Source: an uncultured Eubacteriales bacterium
Lineage (GTDB): Bacteria > Bacillota > Clostridia > Oscillospirales > Acutalibacteraceae
Assembly: GCA_900315815.1 (NCBI GenBank)
Contig: ONAS01000038.1
Location: forward strand, 1 to 47,532
Direction: 5' to 3'
DNA: 47,532 nt
Positions 17,810 to 25,464 of this stretch are shown one piece after another; within the stretch, counting starts at the first letter, position 1, and each line of letters opens with the position of its first letter. The translations under genes were made by a program, and so were the position numbers. The notes under the pieces were generated by a model. The model saw only the letters and a list, made by a program, of their open reading frames with translations, ran no database searches and had not been told where the DNA came from.

Positions 17810-17879
17810 CATCCGCACTTGTCTGTCTGCGATCGGTATAATAGGAACCAACCGGGCGGGCCATGCGTCCGTGCGGATG
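17810..17879. promoter_or_regulatory. Inverted-repeat half sites around a TATAAT upstream of the XRE gene
   Basis: CATCCGCAC (17810-17818) and GTGCGGATG (17871-17879) are perfect 9-bp complements 52 bp apart. They flank a TATAAT at about 17838 and end just before the ribosome site of the XRE gene. They could be an autoregulatory operator or a long-range mRNA stem. Confidence 0.4.
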
Positions 17880-17896
17880 AAAGGGAGGGATCGTCT

Positions 17897-18277
17897 GTGG
17901 GGAAGATACGGAAATCTGTCGGTGAAAAGCTCAGGGAGCTGCGTGAAAGCAATGACCTGACACAGAGTCAGATCGCCGCCGCATTGGGCGTCGATCGCTC
18001 TACCTACACCCGTTATGAGCTCAACGATACGCCGGTCACCCTTGAAACACTGACTGTGCTCGCGCAGATCTTCGGCGTACCGACGGAACAGCTGCTGCCT
18101 GACGAGGATGACGGCGACAAAAAGCTGTCGCTCAGGGACGTCGCAAGACCCAACAGCATGCTCCAGTCGCTCAGCAAGGAGGAACGCGGACTGATCGTCT
18201 TTTATCGCACGCTGGATAAGGACGCAAAGGCGCAGCTGCGGCGGGAGATAGCGAAATTAGCCAAAAAAGAAGAGTGA
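17897..18277 (+). CDS. XRE-family helix-turn-helix regulator
   Basis: 126 aa from a GTG at 17897. This start was chosen because AGGGAGGG ends 7 nt upstream; the frame can be extended to 17792, but that part is Cys/His-rich noise with no ribosome site. Residues 9-65 are an HTH_3 domain (LRELRESNDLTQSQIAAALG, STYTRYELND) ending FGVPTEQLL. The C-terminal third is charged and helical (LSKEERGLIVFYRTLD). A DNA-binding repressor of cytoplasmic type; the target is unknown. It stands alone between tRNA-Thr and rpsO, with possible self-regulation through the inverted repeat upstream. Confidence 0.85.
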   Translation: MGKIRKSVGEKLRELRESNDLTQSQIAAALGVDRSTYTRYELNDTPVTLETLTVLAQIFGVPTEQLLPDEDDGDKKLSLRDVARPNSMLQSLSKEERGLIVFYRTLDKDAKAQLRREIAKLAKKEE

Positions 18278-18316
18278 CCGGGGCTGAAAATAAGGGGAAT
18301 GCACACGATATTTTCC

Positions 18317-18345
18317 TTTACTTTTGGGAATTATTATGGTAAAAT
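18317..18345 (+). promoter_or_regulatory. Promoter of rpsO
   Basis: -35 TTTACT (18317-18322), a 17-bp spacer and -10 TAAAAT (18340-18345) preceded by TGG. Transcription should start near 18352, giving a leader of about 130 nt. Confidence 0.7.
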
Positions 18346-18351
18346 AACTTG

Positions 18352-18480
18352 GTAAGCATCGAACCGAACAGGTTCGGCGCCGACATAATGCGCCCGATAT
18401 GGTTCAGGGGTTAAGCCTCGACGAGGATTTCACCGGCCTTGTACTATGCGGGAAGCAACTATTAAGAAAGGGTGAAACAC
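18352..18480 (+). promoter_or_regulatory. Structured leader of rpsO, candidate S15 autoregulatory element
   Basis: The 5' UTR is long and can fold: CGAACC/GGTTCG (18360-18376), GGCGC/GCGCC just after, and CCTC/GAGG near 18416-18426. Several distinct S15-binding leaders are known in bacteria. I cannot assign this to a named class, so the autoregulatory role is inferred from position and foldability. Confidence 0.45.
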
Positions 18481-18744
18481 ATGCTGAAGGAAGAAAAAGC
18501 TGCTATCATGCAGGAGTATGCTACTCACGAGGGTGACACAGGTTCTCCCGAGGTCCAGATCGCGCTTCTCACCAAGAGGATCAACGACCTGACCGAGCAC
18601 CTCAAGATCCACAAGAAGGATCATCACTCCCGCCGCGGCCTCTTCAAGATGATCGGTCAGCGCCGCGCGCTGCTCGACTATCTGATCAAGGTCGACATCG
18701 AGAGATACCGTTCTATCATCGCAAGACTCGGTATCCGTAAGTAA
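18481..18744 (+). CDS. rpsO: 30S ribosomal protein S15
   Basis: 87 aa, the usual S15 length. The signature [19 protein letters not shown] is present, as is the N-terminal [14 protein letters not shown]. It binds 16S rRNA in the platform of the 30S subunit. ATG 18481 was chosen because GGG of the ribosome site AAAGGG is 8 nt upstream; a GTG at 18472 overlaps that site. pnp follows on the same strand, the conserved rpsO-pnp order. Confidence 0.97.
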   Translation: MLKEEKAAIMQEYATHEGDTGSPEVQIALLTKRINDLTEHLKIHKKDHHSRRGLFKMIGQRRALLDYLIKVDIERYRSIIARLGIRK

Positions 18745-18756
18745 GCAGGAACGTAA

Positions 18757-18780
18757 GGGCAGACGATTTTTCGTTTGCCC
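18757..18780 (+). terminator. Hairpin after rpsO, weak terminator or attenuator
   Basis: GGGCAGACGA pairs with TCGTTTGCCC (one G-U) around a 4-base T loop, 13 nt after the rpsO stop. The following sequence is T-rich but broken (TGCATTTCGTTTT), so partial read-through into pnp is plausible. Confidence 0.55.
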
Positions 18781-18896
18781 TGCATTTCGTTTTGCAGTAT
18801 CACGCCGCATCTGTCGAGCCTGTTGCGGGCGCTCCGTTATCTGACGCTCCGCGGGCGGCGGGAACCGACAAAACGCGATGCTTTCAAAGTAAACAG

Positions 18897-19002
18897 CAGG
18901 ATTCCAAGTTGTCATTTAGCGGTAAAATAAGCAGATGATCCGCACGTCTGAGATCGGTCATCGTCCGTTTATTTTATTGCTAAACAAACAACCGGGATCC
19001 TG
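18897..19002 (+). promoter_or_regulatory. Long hairpin in the pnp 5' leader
   Basis: Outer stem: CAGGATTCC (18897-18905) with GGGATCCTG (18994-19002). After a symmetric 9x9 internal loop, TTTAGCGGTAAAATAA (18915-18930) pairs over 16 bp, two of them G-U, with TTATTTTATTGCTAAA (18969-18984). Inside, GATGA pairs with TCATC. It ends 30 nt before the pnp start. In E. coli a leader hairpin cut by RNase III mediates PNPase autoregulation; here that role is an inference by analogy. Confidence 0.6.
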
Positions 19003-19032
19003 TAAAAATCACACTACAGGAGGAATCTTTTT

Positions 19033-21240
19033 ATGGCAAACAAACCCATGATTTTTGACAAGTTCCGCACCTTCGAAACCGATTTTGCGGGCAGACCGCT
19101 TGTCATCGAAACAGGCAAAATGACCCAGCTCGCCAACGGCGCGTGCCTTGTACGCTACGGCGACACCGTGGTACACGTTGCGGCGACCGCATCCGCGAAG
19201 CCCCGCGACGGCATCGACTTCTTCCCGCTCTCCGTCGACTATGAGGAGAAGCTCTATTCGGTCGGCAAGATCCCCGGCAGCTATATGCGCCGCGAGGGCA
19301 GACCCAGCGAGAAGGCGATCCTGACCAGCCGCGTCATCGACCGTCCGATCCGTCCGCTGTTCCCCAAGGATATGCGCAACGACGTTTCCATCGTCGCGAC
19401 CGTCATGTCCGTCGATCCCGACTGCATGCCCGAGATCGCCGCGATGGTCGGTACCTCGATCGCGATCTCCATCTCCGACATCCCGTGGAACGGCCCGATC
19501 TCCGGCGTTTCCGTCGGTCTTGTTGACGGCGAGATCGTCATCAATCCCACCGCCGAGCAGCGCAAGAAGTCCGATATGGCGACCACCGTCGCATCCACCG
19601 ACAGCCGCATCGCGATGATCGAGGCGGGCGCGAACTGCGTATCCGACGAGGTCATGTACAACGCGATCATGGCAGGTCACGAAGCCAACCAGAAGATCAT
19701 TGAATTCATCAAGGGCATCGTCGCCGAGATCGGCAAGCCCAAGTTCGAATATCCCAGCAACGAGCCCGATCACGATATGTTCGAGGCGATCAAGGCGTTC
19801 GCCGAAGAGGACATCAAGGTCGCTCTCGACACCGACGACAAGACCGTCCGCGACGAAAGACTCAAGCCCATCTATGAGGCGGTCCACGCGAAGTTCGACG
19901 AGATCTATCCCGAATCCGAAGCGAAGATCGACGAGTGTCTGTACAAGACCCAGAAGTTCATCGTCCGCCGCTGGCTGCTCGACGAGCAGAAGCGCGTCGA
20001 CGGCAGAGGCATGAACGACATCCGCCCGCTCGCGAGCGAGGTCGGCATCCTGCCCCGCGTTCACGGCTCGGGTCTGTTCACCAGAGGTCAGACTCAGGTC
20101 CTGACCATCGCTACCCTCGGCACCGTCGGCGACATGCAGCTGCTCGACGGCATCGATGACGAGACCGAGAAGCGTTATATGCACCACTACAACTTCCCGA
20201 GCTACTCTGTCGGCGAGACCCGTCCGTCCCGCGGACCCGGCAGACGTGAGATCGGTCACGGCGCGCTTGCAGAACGCGCTCTGCTGCCTGTCATCCCCTC
20301 GATGGAAGAGTTCCCCTATTCCCTGCGTCTGGTATCCGAGGTCGTATCCTCCAACGGTTCCACCTCTCAGGGCTCCGTCTGCGGCTCCACGCTGGCGCTG
20401 ATGGACGCGGGCGTTCCGATCAAGGCTCCTGTCGCCGGTATCTCCTGCGGTCTGATCACCGAGGGCGAGCGCTGGATGACCATGGTCGATATCCAGGGTC
20501 TTGAGGACTTCTTCGGCGATATGGACTTCAAGGTAGCCGGTACCCACGACGGCATCACCGCGATCCAGATGGATCTGAAGATCTGCGGTCTGACTCCCGA
20601 GATTGTCAAGGAAGCGCTGGAAAAGACCCACAAGGCGCGCAACTACATCCTTGACGAGGTCATGCTCAAGGCGATCGCCGAGCCGCGTCCCGAGCTCAGC
20701 CCCTATGCTCCCAAGATGTTCACCACCACTATTGCAGCGGACAAGATCGCCGAGGTCATCGGCAAGTCCGGCAAGGTCATCAAGGAGATCCAGGCAGAGT
20801 GCGAGGTCAAGATCGACATCGAGGAAGAGGGCGAGATCGGTCAGGTATTCGTCGCCGGTCTGGACGCCGAGAAATGCCAGCGCGCGATCGATATCATCCA
20901 GACGATCGCTACCGATCCCGAGCCCGGTGCAATGTATCTGGGCAAGGTCACCCGCATCATGGACTTCGGCGCGTTCGTTGAGATCGCTCCCGGCAAGGAG
21001 GGTCTGGTCCACATCAGCCAGCTCGACGTCAAGCGCACCGAACACGTTACGGACGTAGTCAACGTCGGCGACGTCATCCGCGTCAAAGTCCTCGAGATCG
21101 ACGACAAGGGCAGACTGAACCTCAGCCGCCGCGACGTTCTGATCGAGGTAGACGGCATGACTCCTGAAAACGACATCAGCGAGGAGCGCAAGCCCCGCCG
21201 CGACGGCGGCAGACGTCCCCGCAGAGACAGAAGAAACTGA
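19033..21240 (+). CDS. pnp: Polyribonucleotide nucleotidyltransferase (PNPase)
   Basis: 735 aa, typical length. Two RNase PH domains: residues 10-145 (GDTVVHVAATASAKPRDG) and 310-550 (GRGMNDIRPL, FTRGQTQVLTIATLG, SSNGSTSQGSVCG, GLITEGERWMTM). A KH domain with VIGKSGKVIKEI sits near 570-600. An S1 domain follows near 630-700 (GKVTRIMDFGAFVEI, GKEGLVHISQL). The C-terminus is Arg-rich. It degrades RNA 3' to 5' by phosphorolysis. Ribosome site CAGGAGGA precedes the ATG. It lies downstream of rpsO with a structured leader. A 744-codon open frame on the opposite strand is a shadow of the codon bias. Confidence 0.98.
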   Translation: MANKPMIFDKFRTFETDFAGRPLVIETGKMTQLANGACLVRYGDTVVHVAATASAKPRDGIDFFPLSVDYEEKLYSVGKIPGSYMRREGRPSEKAILTSRVIDRPIRPLFPKDMRNDVSIVATVMSVDPDCMPEIAAMVGTSIAISISDIPWNGPISGVSVGLVDGEIVINPTAEQRKKSDMATTVASTDSRIAMIEAGANCVSDEVMYNAIMAGHEANQKIIEFIKGIVAEIGKPKFEYPSNEPDHDMFEAIKAFAEEDIKVALDTDDKTVRDERLKPIYEAVHAKFDEIYPESEAKIDECLYKTQKFIVRRWLLDEQKRVDGRGMNDIRPLASEVGILPRVHGSGLFTRGQTQVLTIATLGTVGDMQLLDGIDDETEKRYMHHYNFPSYSVGETRPSRGPGRREIGHGALAERALLPVIPSMEEFPYSLRLVSEVVSSNGSTSQGSVCGSTLALMDAGVPIKAPVAGISCGLITEGERWMTMVDIQGLEDFFGDMDFKVAGTHDGITAIQMDLKICGLTPEIVKEALEKTHKARNYILDEVMLKAIAEPRPELSPYAPKMFTTTIAADKIAEVIGKSGKVIKEIQAECEVKIDIEEEGEIGQVFVAGLDAEKCQRAIDIIQTIATDPEPGAMYLGKVTRIMDFGAFVEIAPGKEGLVHISQLDVKRTEHVTDVVNVGDVIRVKVLEIDDKGRLNLSRRDVLIEVDGMTPENDISEERKPRRDGGRRPRRDRRN

Positions 21241-21275
21241 CATTTTATTGATTCGGATGTAAAGGAAGTTTCAAA

Positions 21276-22175
21276 ACGAAAAAATTGACCTCACTTGTCC
21301 TTTCAGTAATCCTCGCTCTGTCGGCTGCAGCGCTTACGGGCTGCGGCTCCGATGATACGGCAAGCTCAAACAATAATACCGCTCAGAACGCTGACGGAAG
21401 CGGCGATCAGAACAGCGCTCCGTCCGCGGAGGATGCGGCTAAGGGAGAGGCTGCGGACGGTCTTGAGGTCGTTGCCGAAACATATCATGCCAGCGAATAT
21501 TACGGTAAGGTTCTGTTGATCGTTACCAACAAGACGGGCAAGGTCATCCGGCTTAAGGCGAACGCGGATTTCTATGATGAAAACGGCGCGCTTTTAAACT
21601 CCGACGATGATAGTGAGGGCGATATCGCCCCCGACTCAACCGTCTGTCTGGGCGGCTTGATTTCTGACGGGGATTTTGCCGACTATTCGTATAAGGTAAC
21701 GTACACTGTGGACGAATGGTCAACCCACTCCGTTGATCAGGATCTTACGATGGAGTACGAGCATGACAATGAAAAGGTAACCGTAAGCATCACCAATCAC
21801 GGCGAGCTGCCTGCATCTTACGTCGGTTATCGTGCCATCTTCTATAAAAACGGAGAGATCACCTATGAGGACAGCGGCGCTTGCGACGACGACGACAACG
21901 AGATCAAGCCCGGCGCTGCCTGCACAGGTGAGACAAAATACAACGGCGACTACGACAAAGGCTTTGACGATGTAAAGGTATACTTTCACGGTAGCTGCTG
22001 CCGAACACTTCGGATAACACTGAATAAACATTTAAGGCGCGCTCTGCACGGAGCGCGCCTTTTCATATGGAAATCCCTGTCAGATAAATACAATTATTCT
22101 TGCGGCGCGTCGGATTCCGGCACGAGCGCCAGCAGGGTCTTGCCGTTGTCCTTGAGCCATTTGTCACAGCGGTGA
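21276..22175 (+). CDS. FxLYD-like lipoprotein, abnormal start codon and probable 3' frameshift
   Basis: The signal sequence ends in a lipobox (AALTGC), so the mature protein should be a lipid-anchored extracytoplasmic protein. Two beta-sandwich repeats follow, like FxLYD/DUF5105-type domains (YYGKVLLIVTNKTGKVIRL near 75-95; NEKVTVSITNHGELPASY near 165-185). The ribosome site AAGGAAG is 7 nt before an ACG at 21276, which would encode the missing Met of an MKKLTSLVL-type start; the first accepted start codon is TTG at 21285, 16 nt from that site and lacking the Lys pair. At the 3' end the frame runs through a perfect terminator hairpin and overlaps the convergent YgjP-like gene by 82 bp. In the +1 frame a stop lies at 22015-22017, just before the terminator. 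A 1-nt indel near 21990 is likely. Function unknown. Confidence 0.65.
   Translation, partial: TKKLTSLVLSVILALSAAALTGCGSDDTASSNNNTAQNADGSGDQNSAPSAEDAAKGEAADGLEVVAETYHASEYYGKVLLIVTNKTGKVIRLKANADFYDENGALLNSDDDSEGDIAPDSTVCLGGLISDGDFADYSYKVTYTVDEWSTHSVDQDLTMEYEHDNEKVTVSITNHGELPASYVGYRAIFYKNGEITYEDSGACDDDDNEIKPGAACTGETKYNGDYDKGFDDVKVYFHGSCCRTLRITLNKHLRRALHGARLFIWKSLSDKYNYSCGASDSGTSASRVLPLSLSHLSQR
22034..22064 (+). terminator. Intrinsic terminator of the lipoprotein gene
   Basis: AAGGCGCGCTC (22034-22044) and GAGCGCGCCTT (22051-22061) form a perfect 11-bp stem with loop TGCACG, followed by TTT. It lies inside the extended reading frame of the lipoprotein, which argues that the frame has lost its stop. 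Confidence 0.85.
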
Positions 22176-22666
22176 TAGTCGGGAAAGATGCGCAGCACCA
22201 GCTCGTAGAACCGCTTTGAGTGGTTCATCTCCTTCAGATGACAGACCTCGTGCGCGACCACCGAGTCGATGACCTCGGGCGGGGTCAGCATCAGCAGACA
22301 GTTGAAGTTGAGATTCTTCTTTGACGAACAGCTCCCCCACCGCGTCCTCTGACAGCGGATCGTGATCCGTCCGTATTCAACGCCCAGCTGTCCGGCATAA
22401 TACCGCACGCGCTGCGGGATATGCTCCTTCGCCGTTTTGTAAAGGGCGTCCAGCTCCGATCGGCTGAGCTTGCCGACGGAGGACGCGGTCTCCAGCTGTC
22501 TGCGGGATGTTTCCAGGTGCTTGCGGATCCAGTCCTCGTGCTTGACGACAAGGGCGTCGATATCGCGCTTCGGCATCCTCAGAGGCGCCCGCACGATCAC
22601 CTCGCCGCCGCGGATCTGGATCGCCGCGGTTTTTCTTTTGGATCGTATCAGTTTATAGTCTGTCAT
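22094..22666 (-). CDS. YgjP/DUF45-type zinc metallopeptidase
   Basis: 190 aa. The zinc motif HEVCH (HExxH) lies in VVAHEVCHLKEMNHSKRFY near residues 140-158, preceded by the family signature RTRWGSCSSKKNLNFN. The N-terminal part is a small beta domain (AAIQIRGGEVIVRAPL). This matches the YgjP-like M48/DUF45 family, whose physiological substrate is not settled. Cytoplasmic; no signal peptide. Convergent with the lipoprotein gene and downstream of the pyruvate kinase gene on the same strand, with a terminator between. Confidence 0.88.
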   Translation of the reverse strand: MTDYKLIRSKRKTAAIQIRGGEVIVRAPLRMPKRDIDALVVKHEDWIRKHLETSRRQLETASSVGKLSRSELDALYKTAKEHIPQRVRYYAGQLGVEYGRITIRCQRTRWGSCSSKKNLNFNCLLMLTPPEVIDSVVAHEVCHLKEMNHSKRFYELVLRIFPDYHRCDKWLKDNGKTLLALVPESDAPQE

Positions 22667-22781
22667 CGGTCATCTGTCAACAAGCAGCGTTCTGCGTATC
22701 GCGCAGGATCCCTCTGTCGCTCAAAGCGAACAGCCGCTGGGATGGTTTGTGACGCGATTCTTAACGCCGCTTCCTTTCATC

Positions 22782-22821
22782 AAAAGATAAGCGCCTCCCC
22801 GCGTCGGAATCAGGGAGGCGC
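22782..22821 (-). terminator. Terminator of pyruvate kinase gene
   Basis: On the minus strand GCGCCTCCC (22813-22821) pairs with GGGAGGCGC (22791-22799), followed by TTATCTTTT. It lies 15 nt past the pyk stop. The rest of 22667-22781 shows no gene. Confidence 0.75.
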
Positions 22822-22836
22822 GCTTGCATTCTCAGC

Positions 22837-24270
22837 TTATACGATACGGATATTCAGCGTATCGGTGCCGGAGGTCGGAACGGTCTTGTTGGAGCTGATG
22901 ACGATGACGACGTCGCCCTTCTCCACGATCCCGGTCTCCATGGCTTTCGTGACCGCCTGTGTGGTGATCTCGTCGGAGGTCTGTTTTTCCTCGCCCAGCA
23001 CCGGACTGACGCCCCAGCTCAGGCAGAGCTTGCGGCAGACCTGCTCGGAGGTGACGACCGCGATGATCGGACAGCTCGGACGGCATCGCGCCATCGCGCG
23101 GGCTACCGCGCCGGTCTTGGACTCGGCGATGATCGCCTTGGCGTTGACGTTCTCCGCGACGGTCTTGGCTGCCTCACAGATGTTCTCGCGGAAGCCGGAC
23201 ATATCCGTCTGGGTCGCGGACGCACCCTTGAGGAGCATAAGGTCCTCGTTGCGCTCGGCGGCGGTGCAGATATCGCGCAGCGCCTTGACCGACTCGACCG
23301 GATACATGCCCGCGGCGCTCTCTCCCGAAAGCATAACGGCGGAGGTGCCGTCATATACCGCGTTCGCGACGTCGCTGATCTCCGCACGGGTCGGGCGGAT
23401 ATTGGTGGTCATGCTCTCCAGCATCTGGGTCGCGGTGATGACATATTTACCGGCAAGCACGCACTTGCGGATGATCATTTTCTGGATCTGGGGCAGGTTG
23501 ATGAACGGGATCTCTACGCCCATGTCGCCGCGGGCGACCATGACGCCGTTCGAGACCTCGATGATGCGGTCGATATCGTCCACGCCGCTCTGGTTCTCGA
23601 TCTTGGAGATGATCTCAACGTCCTCATAGCCCAGCGAATCCACATAGTCGCGCAGCTTGATGACGTCGTCCGCCGAACGGACGAATGACGCGGCGATCAC
23701 GTTGACGCCCTGCTTGAGACCGAACTCGATGTCCGCACGGTCAACGGCGGAGATATACGGCATATTGATGGTATAGCCGGGGATATTGATGCTCTTGCGG
23801 TTTTTCAGTATTCCGCCCTTGATGACCTTGGTCACGATACAGTCGGGACGCACGCCCGTGACCTGAACGGCGATCAGGCCGTCATCCATCAGGATGGTCC
23901 TGCCGACGGCGCCGGAATCCTTCATGAAGGAATCGATCAGCTTCGGATAGGAGAGGCTGACGCCCTCATTGTCGCCCTTGCCGGGATCCGAGAACAGCTT
24001 GAACTCCTGTCCCTCGACCAGCTCTGTCGAGCCGCCCTCAAAGGTGCCGACGCGGATCTCGGGACCTTTGGTATCCAGCAGGAGCGCGACGGTCTTGCCG
24101 CTTTTGGCGATCGCCTCTTTGACGCGCGCAAAGCGTGCGGTCATCGCGTCATACTCGCCGTGGGACATATTGAAGCGCGCGACGTTCATACCGGCGTCGA
24201 TCATCTTCACTAAGGTATCGACGTCATCACAGGCGGGACCCATCGTGCAAACAATCTTTGTCATTCTCAT
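22837..24270 (-). CDS. pyk: Pyruvate kinase
   Basis: 477 aa, usual length for a form without the extra PEP-utiliser domain. N-terminus MTKIVCTMGPACDD and NMSHG (substrate Arg/Asn region), active-site KIENQSGVDDIDRII, and the signature TATQMLESMT are present. The C-terminal allosteric domain ends with TLNIRIV. It converts PEP and ADP to pyruvate and ATP in the cytoplasm. Start: of two in-frame ATGs, the one at 24270 is 7 nt after GGGGG, so it is preferred over 24291. It lies 45 bp downstream of the EamA transporter gene on the same strand and has its own terminator. Confidence 0.97.
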   Translation of the reverse strand: MRMTKIVCTMGPACDDVDTLVKMIDAGMNVARFNMSHGEYDAMTARFARVKEAIAKSGKTVALLLDTKGPEIRVGTFEGGSTELVEGQEFKLFSDPGKGDNEGVSLSYPKLIDSFMKDSGAVGRTILMDDGLIAVQVTGVRPDCIVTKVIKGGILKNRKSINIPGYTINMPYISAVDRADIEFGLKQGVNVIAASFVRSADDVIKLRDYVDSLGYEDVEIISKIENQSGVDDIDRIIEVSNGVMVARGDMGVEIPFINLPQIQKMIIRKCVLAGKYVITATQMLESMTTNIRPTRAEISDVANAVYDGTSAVMLSGESAAGMYPVESVKALRDICTAAERNEDLMLLKGASATQTDMSGFRENICEAAKTVAENVNAKAIIAESKTGAVARAMARCRPSCPIIAVVTSEQVCRKLCLSWGVSPVLGEEKQTSDEITTQAVTKAMETGIVEKGDVVIVISSNKTVPTSGTDTLNIRIV

Positions 24271-24315
24271 AGCATTACCCCCATATTTCAATTCGTTACT
24301 TATATCATATCATGA

Positions 24316-25242
24316 TTATTCAAAGAATGAAAGAGGTTTTGGAAATTTTTTGTGATAGTTCACCAAGAAAATGCCGACCGTGATCAGCGCGGCGCTCACC
24401 AGATACATCGGGTCGAAGATCTGACGCTCGCCGAGGATGATAAACGACCATACCGCACCGAAAACGGGGATCAGCAGGTTGAACACCAGTATCCTGCCCG
24501 CCTCATGCACCGTCAGCAGCGCCGTCCACAGCGAGAACGCCGCCGCGGACACGAACGCTAAGTACAGCGTCAGCAGCAGGCTTTGCGCCGAAAGCACGAA
24601 CCCGCCGCCCATCGGCTCAGCGGCCAGCAGGATCAGCGCTCCGCCGATCATCAGCTGATACGCGGTCGCCTCGAACACCCGACCCTTTGCGACGCGCTTT
24701 CCGATAAACGAACCGGCGGTGTTGAGCAGGGTCGCGATCAGCACCAGCCCCTCTCCCGAAAAGGAGAACCCGCCGTCCAGCCCGGAGGCATTCACGGCGA
24801 TGATGCCGCCGAAGCCGACGATCACGCCGACGAGCTTACGCGCGGTCAGGCGCTCGCCGCGGAAAAACAGCGGCGCGAACAGTACGGCGAAAAACGCCGA
24901 CGCCGCGGTCAGGATCGAGGTCTTTGTCGCGGAGGTATGGGCGACGCCGATATAATTGAGGATGTACATCAAGCCCGTCTGGACGGCGCCGTACAGGATG
25001 ATCCCGCCGATTTTCCGCCGCTCCACGGTCGGGACGGCGCGGCGTCTGATCCACGCGGCGATAAAGACCGTCAGCCCCGCAAGCACAAAGCGCACGCCCG
25101 CGAAAACGAGCTTGTCGGCGACAGAAGCGATATCCAGTTGCGCGTAGCTGTATTTGATGACCGGGTACGCCGAGCCCCACAGCGCGGTACAGATCACCGC
25201 GCACAGAGAGGCGAACCACGGTTTTTTGAGCAAGTTTTTCAT
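24316..25242 (-). CDS. EamA/DMT-family membrane transporter
   Basis: 308 aa with about ten hydrophobic segments in two EamA halves (LCAVICTALWGSAYPVIKYS at the N-terminus; YLVSAALITVGIFLVNYH at the C-terminus). The family moves small metabolites such as amino acids or sugars across the inner membrane; the substrate cannot be told from sequence. ATG 25242 has GAGG 5 nt upstream; the TTG at 25269 has none. A hairpin-bearing repeat element lies in the upstream gap. Confidence 0.9.
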   Translation of the reverse strand: MKNLLKKPWFASLCAVICTALWGSAYPVIKYSYAQLDIASVADKLVFAGVRFVLAGLTVFIAAWIRRRAVPTVERRKIGGIILYGAVQTGLMYILNYIGVAHTSATKTSILTAASAFFAVLFAPLFFRGERLTARKLVGVIVGFGGIIAVNASGLDGGFSFSGEGLVLIATLLNTAGSFIGKRVAKGRVFEATAYQLMIGGALILLAAEPMGGGFVLSAQSLLLTLYLAFVSAAAFSLWTALLTVHEAGRILVFNLLIPVFGAVWSFIILGERQIFDPMYLVSAALITVGIFLVNYHKKFPKPLSFFE

Positions 25243-25301
25243 GAAAACCTCATTTATACTATTTTTCAATTGAAACTCGACTTTCTTATTGGTCTGATTT
25301 C

Positions 25302-25369
25302 CGCAATACTTTGTTGTCGTCCTTACTAGGCGCCAGCCTAGCGGCGTCCTTCGCCTTGTCTTGCGAAAA
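25302..25369. repeat. Dispersed structured repeat, copy A
   Basis: The 60-bp core 25310-25369 matches 35803-35862 without gaps at 49 of 60 positions; 10 of the 11 differences are transitions. It holds a stem CTAGGC (25326-25331)/GCCTAG (25336-25341) with loop GCCA. It lies between the EamA and citrate synthase genes. Confidence 0.75.
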
Positions 25370-25431
25370 CTGTCTTCTTTCTATTGAAAACTAGTATTAC
25401 CGATCGGGCGGGTCGGGACCCGTCCCTGCAA

Positions 25432-25458
25432 ATAAAGCCGAAGCTCACGGCTCCGGCT
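25432..25458 (-). terminator. Terminator of citrate synthase gene
   Basis: On the minus strand AAAGCCG (complement of 25452-25458) pairs with CGGCTTT (complement of 25432-25438), extended inward by three base pairs, followed by ATTT. A second hairpin, GGGCGGGTC/GACCCGTCC, lies at about 25404-25424. Confidence 0.75.
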
Positions 25459-25464
25459 TTTGGT

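Noticed and set aside
19009-21243. 744-codon open frame on the minus strand opposite pnp
   Set aside because: The peptide is a low-complexity Asp/Leu/Val mixture with no domain, has no ribosome site, and mirrors the GC-rich third positions of pnp.
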